From Nautilus pompilius (taxonomy: Eukaryota > Mollusca > Cephalopoda > Nautilida > Nautilidae): DNA of 64,000 nt. The notes under the pieces are model-generated. The model worked only from the letters and a program-made list of their open reading frames with translations, searched no databases and was not told the DNA's origin. A program made the position numbers and the translations under genes. The stretch is from positions 1 to 64,000 of the forward strand of contig JACATO010001035.1 of assembly GCA_018389105.1 (NCBI GenBank). Direction: 5' to 3'. This document shows, piece by piece, positions 62,901 through 64,000 of the stretch (within the stretch, counting starts at the first letter, position 1; each line of letters starts with the position of its first letter).

Positions 62901-63088
62901 AGATTTGTTACATTAAAACTCATGATAGAGTTGTTAATTCAGTATCAGATTTACAGATTTGATAAATTAAGGCTGATATGTGATTTCTATTCCAGGGACA
63001 CAAAAAACAAGAAATTTTTGGTTTTATAGCCAGAGATCCTGGAAATGTTTTGATGTGCCATCTTCTAAGGTGCCATTCAGACAGTGTG
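10271..63088 (+). CDS. TBC1D1/TBC1D4 (AS160) family Rab-GTPase-activating protein, 5' part
   Basis: Relatives are cytosolic Rab GAPs phosphorylated by Akt and AMPK that control vesicle traffic, including GLUT4 vesicles in vertebrates. Three exons are visible (10271-10688, 54672-55337, 62996-63088), all joined in phase 0, giving about 392 residues; the gene continues past the window. Residues about 33-190 form PTB domain 1 (VLYLGCSEIDRRYT, MPWAMAEVKKR, CFAYLIRPQ, CHVFLAP, IPELFTSIRKATKEH, FCEVMYLGKIQVGNRK). PTB domain 2 begins at NRTMLFRLGKYDMSLINLD. These align in order with human TBC1D1/TBC1D4 (MLPWLMAEIRRR, VPDVISSIRQ, KFEVLYCGKVTVTHKK, NRTMLFQVGRFEINLIS, HFGFICRE). Basophilic serine sites RQRHAS and KSRSNS lie between the PTB domains. 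The TBC domain is not in the window. Exon 1 has an apparent frameshift. Confidence 0.92.
10952..11375. repeat. CAGG/CAGACA minisatellite
   Basis: About 420 bases of tandem CAGG, CAGA and CAGT tetranucleotides in varying order, starting 260 bases after the exon 1 donor. The strand is markedly purine-rich. The long open frame through it (Gly-Arg-Gln-Ala and Asp-Arg-Gln-Thr repeats) is a by-product of the tetranucleotide unit and not a gene. Confidence 0.95.
11376..15530. other. Intronic sequence without recognised elements
   Basis: AT-rich sequence with poly-T and poly-A tracts (near 11806, 12070 and 12127) and a G run near 13316. No exon, transposase motif or RNA gene was recognised. Confidence 0.5.
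15533..16360 (+). pseudogene. hAT transposase relic (ZBED/SCAND3-like)
   Basis: Short matches to hAT transposases related to ZBED and SCAND3 proteins occur in order but in shifting frames: ASYKVAEIIMKRMKP near 15538, CREIIKTILGDEE near 15614, a SHWIENI piece near 15695, TLENVGLSWGNC near 15903, CTDGTFVMMGRLSRFVSRLK near 15950 and CQEMGSY near 16143. Stops and frameshifts break it throughout, so it cannot make a protein. Terminal repeats were not located. The family is inferred from remembered motifs. Confidence 0.7.
16361..17179. other. Intronic sequence between transposon relics
   Basis: No clear feature. It may include the eroded 3' part of the preceding hAT relic, but no motif supports that. 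Confidence 0.4.
17180..18316 (+). mobile_element. Degenerate Tc1-like transposon with inverted termini
   Basis: The left end TACAGTGCCTGTCATATTAA and the inverse of the right end (TACAATGACCTTCCATAATA) form an imperfect inverted repeat 1,137 bases apart, resembling Tc1 termini of the CAGTGCCTTCCATAATTATT type. Inside, on the plus strand, a fragment YGGRGGMLWAAFLYGNKSEL near 17793 matches the GGGSVMVWGCFS region of Tc1 transposases. Numerous stops and frameshifts make it inactive. Confidence 0.75.
18330..18625 (-). pseudogene. Mariner-like transposase 3' relic
   Basis: On the minus strand, ISPLHADLAPRHY (near 18550-18590) resembles the PHPPYSPDLAPSDYHLF motif of mariner transposases. Further on comes a piece ending LYGDYIKKN near 18380-18410, like the C-terminal GDYVEK. 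It abuts the Tc1 relic at 18316. Sequence up to about 18990 may belong to the same element but gives no clear motif. It is broken by stops. Confidence 0.6.
19378..19575. repeat. CT-rich microsatellite
   Basis: About 200 bases of (CT)n with CTCC, CATC and CGCT interruptions. The Glu/Arg-rich open frame on the opposite strand is an artefact of the repeat. Confidence 0.95.
20021..21589 (+). mobile_element. Nearly full-length Tc1-like transposon
   Basis: A 1.57-kb element bounded by TA. Long inverted terminal repeats start TACGGGTGCATCTCAAAAAA on the left; the inverse of the right end reads TACAGGTACATCTCAAAAAA. Similarity extends inwards roughly 200 bases, with an inner repeat of the ATTAGAATATTCC type, so it has the IR/DR layout of many Tc1 elements. 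The termini match a well-known vertebrate Tc1 group also seen in fish and lampreys. It is the best preserved transposon here, but its transposase is broken. Confidence 0.93.
20305..21319 (+). pseudogene. Broken Tc1 transposase (DD34E)
   Basis: It begins MGKTADLTVVQKTLIDTLHK with a paired-type helix-turn-helix (IIAERAGCSQNAVSKHIHGK). The first catalytic Asp is visible in VLFSDESKF near 20730 and the second in FQQDLAPA near 21007. The glutamate region lies near 21100-21125, where AATCTATG is duplicated in tandem. A TAA follows at 21317-21319. Several frameshifts split it into separate open pieces, for example after GASQGVD at 20565, so it is inactive. Such elements move by cut-and-paste into TA sites. 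Confidence 0.93.
21893..22190 (-). repeat. tRNA-derived SINE-like repeat
   Basis: Read on the minus strand it starts GGAGGCATGATGGTTTAGTG, like a tRNA A box, followed about 45 bases later by GAGTTAGACTCCC, a B-box-like GGTTCGANTCC. A downstream tail near 22015-22055 reads TCTCCAATTTCCTCCCACATC, similar to widespread SINE/LINE tails that encode CCGGTTTCCTCCCACATC. The copy is diverged. Confidence 0.55.
22525..22727 (-). repeat. tRNA-derived SINE-like repeat, second copy
   Basis: On the minus strand GGCTGCTTTTGGTAGCACAC resembles a tRNA A-box region and AGTTAAAATCCCAGC resembles a B box. The body then reads TATTTTGAGATACTGTAAAC and continues through a (CA)n run. It is diverged, and its boundaries are approximate. 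Confidence 0.5.
22915..24060 (+). pseudogene. Integrase relic of the Ginger / KRBA2-like type
   Basis: Ordered fragments match the retroviral-type integrase core found in Ginger DNA transposons and KRBA2-like proteins: CCQVDLIDFKSHPDGKYK near 23033, FILVYQDHF next to it, NNREFANKVL near 23236, SQDSVKRANQDRENM near 23306, then GLRFV, AFHAGIKR and GALFGCEIKVG up to about 23500. A later piece, GDVGNMLAVVAEVTSGRFYCLGT, near 23948-24020 matches the C-terminal region. Stop codons and frame changes interrupt it, including in the core. Termini were not found. Confidence 0.75.
24061..27440. other. Intronic sequence, sparse
   Basis: AT-rich with no recognised exon or transposase. It holds one perfect 13-bp inverted repeat (listed separately) and poly-T/poly-A tracts. 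Confidence 0.5.
24597..24649. repeat. Perfect 13-bp inverted repeat
   Basis: TAGGTAAAGTATT at 24597-24609 and AATACTTTACCTA at 24637-24649 are exact reverse complements with a 27-base loop. It could be a hairpin or a relic of a short transposon terminus. Confidence 0.8.
27445..27575. other. GC-rich hairpin cluster in AT-rich intron
   Basis: About 130 bases of GC-rich sequence contain three clear hairpins. GGGGC..GCCCC at 27451-27466 has a 6-base loop. GAGGTGC-TTCG-GCACCTC at 27499-27516 has a perfect 7-bp stem closed by a TTCG tetraloop. GGCCT-TTT-AGGCC at 27522-27534 is nested within CCCG (27519-27522) and CGGG (27539-27542). The flanks are AT-rich on the left and CA/CT-rich on the right. 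No gene or element family was recognised; a structured RNA or a transposon end are both possible. Confidence 0.6.
27576..39260. other. Intronic sequence, largely featureless
   Basis: AT-rich with poly-A/T tracts and short (GA)n or (GT)n runs (near 27727, 30919 and 35951). A short inverted repeat, ATCACAATGT/ACATTGTGAT, spans 36888-36922. No coding exon or transposase was recognised. Confidence 0.5.
35951..36015. repeat. Compound (GT)n(GA)n(TA)n microsatellite
   Basis: A GT run passes directly into a GA run at 35951-35980, followed after a short spacer by a TA-rich run. Confidence 0.9.
39269..39644. mobile_element. Non-autonomous hAT element (MITE) with degenerate 8-bp target duplication
   Basis: The left end CAGGTTTTCTCAAA and right end TTTGAGAAATGCTG are imperfect inverted repeats of the hAT/Charlie type (CAGxGGTTCTCAAA). 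The 376-base interior contains a TGTGGCC..GGCCCCC pairing but no transposase. The 8 bases outside each end, TCATAGGG and CCATATGG, agree at 6 of 8 positions, as expected for an old hAT target-site duplication. Confidence 0.7.
39645..48060. other. Intronic sequence, largely featureless
   Basis: AT-rich with poly-T tracts (near 40010, 42297, 43808 and 46910). Several open frames under 105 codons occur, none with a recognisable domain. I see no RNA gene or mobile element that I can support. Confidence 0.5.
48277..48424 (+). pseudogene. Mariner transposase C-terminus and 3' terminus
   Basis: FSKWQKRWNHCVQSGGDY at 48277-48330 followed by SEGDKFD and TAA (48352-48354) is the typical mariner C-terminus (KWQKRW..C...GDYFEGD). 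About 70 bases later the element ends GTTCAGACCTCGTA at 48424, resembling mariner inverted termini read outwards. Most of the transposase is missing, and no matching 5' terminus was found within the preceding few hundred bases. Confidence 0.75.
48425..50279. other. Intronic sequence without recognised elements
   Basis: AT-rich. Nothing supportable was seen apart from A/T tracts. Confidence 0.5.
50280..50960. other. GC-richer island within intron 1, function unknown
   Basis: About 680 bases with more CpG and fewer A/T runs than the surroundings. It contains CCAAT-like ACCAATAG near 50815 and overlapping open frames of 121 and 79 codons on the plus strand with no recognisable family. It could be an internal promoter, an enhancer or an eroded repeat; the sequence alone does not decide. 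Confidence 0.3.
50961..53329. other. Intronic sequence without recognised elements
   Basis: AT-rich sequence with A/T homopolymers (for example near 52382-52400 and 53147-53163). No feature can be supported. Confidence 0.5.
53330..54060 (-). pseudogene. Non-LTR retrotransposon reverse-transcriptase 3' relic
   Basis: On the minus strand, fragments follow the C-terminal order of CR1/Jockey-group ORF2 proteins. KDLMVIIDQNVN near 53935-53970 corresponds to KDLGVxxD. QCVSAANKANRMLVVINQ comes just after, near 53870-53925. SLAHPHVEC near 53785-53812 corresponds to SLVRPHLEYC. MEVFKIIWELSVDSDMFF near 53560-53613 corresponds to the GDLIEVFKIL..D..FF motif, and FKKCIDDA near 53385-53410 to NSFKKRLD. 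Stops interrupt it and 5' parts are absent, as usual for truncated LINE copies. Confidence 0.7.
54595..54611. repeat. (TA)n run just before exon 2
   Basis: A short TA dinucleotide tract about 60 bases upstream of the exon 2 acceptor. Confidence 0.85.
54672..55337 (+). CDS. TBC1D exon 2 (end of PTB1, linker, start of PTB2)
   Basis: 222 codons, phase 0 at both ends. The acceptor is TTTTTTTTTAG and the donor CAG|GTAAGT. It begins IPELFTSIRKATKEH and completes PTB1 with FCEVMYLGKIQVGNRKITSV. A linker follows with basophilic serine sites RQRHAS (near residue 228 of the protein) and KSRSNS. PTB2 then opens with NRTMLFRLGKYDMSLINLD and LERKFADISFVSQ. RQRHAS fits the Akt consensus RxRxxS and resembles RRRHAS (Ser341) of human TBC1D4; phosphorylation itself is inferred. 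Confidence 0.95.
56700..57420 (+). pseudogene. Tc1-like (DD34E) transposase relic
   Basis: On the plus strand EGRMNAKAYLSIISDQAHPA (near 57052-57115) is followed by LFPEDNPSIH, where the second catalytic Asp sits, then EEHGDFRHVLWPAQS and INPVELQWCNLER containing the glutamate position, up to about 57290. These match Tc1 transposases of the MNAKAYLNILSDQVHP type. Upstream (56700-57000) is too eroded for firm matches. Stops and frameshifts make it inactive, and terminal repeats were not found. Confidence 0.75.
60430..60620 (+). repeat. tRNA-derived SINE-like repeat, third copy
   Basis: GGGTTCAATGCTGG near 60469-60482 resembles a B box within CCTCTGGGTTCAATGCTGGC, preceded by a GATGGCTTGGTGTG start. 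The tail runs to about 60620 without a clear poly(A). It is weaker than the other two copies. Confidence 0.4.
62624..62987. repeat. Degenerate 27-bp tandem repeat abutting exon 3
   Basis: Units of about 26-29 bases of the type GATTATAGATTTGTTAATT plus AGTAGCA recur roughly a dozen times with much divergence; for example, units start near 62652, 62757, 62784, 62837 and 62894. The array stops only a few bases before the TTCTATTCCAG acceptor of exon 3 at 62985-62995, so it supplies most of the sequence where a branch point would lie. Confidence 0.75.
62996..63088 (+). CDS. TBC1D exon 3 (PTB2, continued)
   Basis: 31 codons, phase 0 at both ends, between TATTCCAG and GTG|GTGAGC. The peptide contains QEIFGFIARDPGNVLMCHLL and ends HSDSV, aligning with HVDHFGFICRE..YVFQCASESLV of human TBC1D4 PTB2. 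It follows directly on the FVSQ end of exon 2, as in human SCSQGIKHVDHFGF. Confidence 0.93.
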
Positions 63089-64000
63089 GTGAGCTGCTTA
63101 CTATAGCTTCCATTATTATCTTGTTTTCATTGCTTTAAAAGTTATTACTGTTAAATACATTATATATTTTATTTCAAAATTGTTTAGTTTTAGAACTTTA
63201 AAATGTGATTAAATTATTTCTTGGCCATCAAAATGAGAGCTATTTAAGGGGGAGATAACCCATTACTATAGTTCTTAAAGATTTTGTTAGATGGCACCAA
63301 TTTTTAAAATTGGATGGAAATTAAATGATTCTGAGTAATCACTTCTCTTTGGTTTGACCTTGTGATTATGGCATTTACCACCTTAAATTGGATTTAAAAC
63401 ACTTGACATTTTATGAGACAGTTTCTCTCTGTTTAATCATGAGAATTAAAAAAACACAAATCTTACTTACTGGCTACTTTGTACAAAACTGAATGATGTT
63501 TTGATTTTAAGAAATTAAAGATTTTATTCTCTCTCTCATCTCTCTCTGATACTTGTTTAGTTTAAAGTTGGAAGAGAAGAATTTACTTTACTACACCTAT
63601 GGCCTGGTCAACTTTTAGACTTACCTACACCCAAATTTGTTAATTAGAAAGGGAGGAAAACAGTAAGTTTAGTTTTATAATAATGAGTACAGTTAAAACA
63701 AAAAAAAGTGAATAAATACTTGATGACAAATAGTGAAGAGGTTAGCATTGCGAAATGGTTATTTGTGTGATCTTTGTTTTTTAAATCTTGATTACTTTAG
63801 AATACTTCTTGGAATTTTAATGAGGGAGAGAGAGACTTAGTTATGGGAGACATTTGTAAATGAGATACAAATAAATAGGACAAGAATATGCATACATTTT
63901 ATGCAGAGACTGAGGACAAAAACATGAATTATTTATATTGCATTATTCATGTTTGTATTTTAATTGTTCAGAAGCAATGCTGTGATCTGTTAAAAATAGT
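63089..64000 (+). other. TBC1D intron 3, incomplete
   Basis: AT-rich intron with short CT and GA runs (near 63532-63546 and 63824-63834). The next coding exon, expected to finish PTB2, is not seen before the window ends. Confidence 0.7.

Larger units (their letters stand above)
55338..62995 (+). other. TBC1D intron 2
   Basis: A 7.7-kb intron between phase-0 junctions. It holds a Tc1 relic, a SINE-like copy and a degenerate tandem repeat (listed separately). Apart from these it is AT-rich sequence without supportable features. Confidence 0.85.

Overview
The window is nuclear DNA of an animal. It is AT-rich and intron-heavy, full of microsatellites and decayed DNA transposons, and the two recognisable genes have small coding exons with canonical GT-AG junctions. 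The species cannot be fixed from the sequence. The UCH protein resembles both human UCHL1 and human UCHL3, and the tRNA-derived SINE-like copies resemble a type I associate with invertebrate and basal vertebrate genomes. My best guess is a non-vertebrate bilaterian, possibly mollusc-like, or an early-diverging chordate.

Two genes stand head to head. A complete nine-exon ubiquitin C-terminal hydrolase of the UCHL1/UCHL3 family runs leftwards from 9824 to 3003. It gives a 227-residue protein with catalytic Cys91, His165 and Asp180, and its second exon is only 12 nt. The 5' part of a TBC1D1/TBC1D4 (AS160) family Rab-GAP gene runs rightwards from 10271 off the right edge. Three coding exons are visible: 10271-10688, 54672-55337 and 62996-63088. 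They encode the first phosphotyrosine-binding (PTB) domain and the start of the second; the Rab-GAP (TBC) domain lies beyond the window. The first intron is 44 kb. Exon 1 carries an apparent one-base frameshift. The 446 bases between the two start codons are GC-rich and look like a shared bidirectional promoter. In human the same families are linked twice (TBC1D4 with UCHL3 on 13q22, TBC1D1 with UCHL1 on 4p14-p13), so this looks like the ancestral linkage.

Layout: 1-455 GA-rich tandem array; 456-1864 simple repeats; 1865-2097 a possible orphan terminal exon on the plus strand; 2098-3002 3' flank of the UCH gene; 3003-9824 UCH gene; 9825-10270 promoter; 10271 to the end TBC1D gene. Intron 1 has a CAGG/CAGACA minisatellite at 10952-11375. 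A transposon-dense block at 15.5-24.1 kb holds, in order, hAT, Tc1, mariner (minus), CT microsatellite, full-length Tc1, two SINE-like copies and a Ginger/KRBA2-type integrase relic. A long sparse stretch from 24 to 53 kb contains a GC-rich hairpin cluster at 27.45 kb, a hAT MITE at 39.27 kb and a mariner tail at 48.28 kb. A non-LTR reverse-transcriptase relic lies at 53.33-54.06 kb on the minus strand. Intron 2 holds a Tc1 relic, a SINE-like copy and a 27-bp degenerate tandem repeat that runs up to the exon 3 acceptor.

I found no rRNA or tRNA genes, CRISPR array or prokaryote-type operon. Nothing in the window convinces me of a wholly new biological system. The points most worth following are the conserved head-to-head gene pair, the 12-nt microexon, the exon 1 frameshift, the unexplained hairpin cluster at 27.45 kb and the orphan exon at 1.87 kb.
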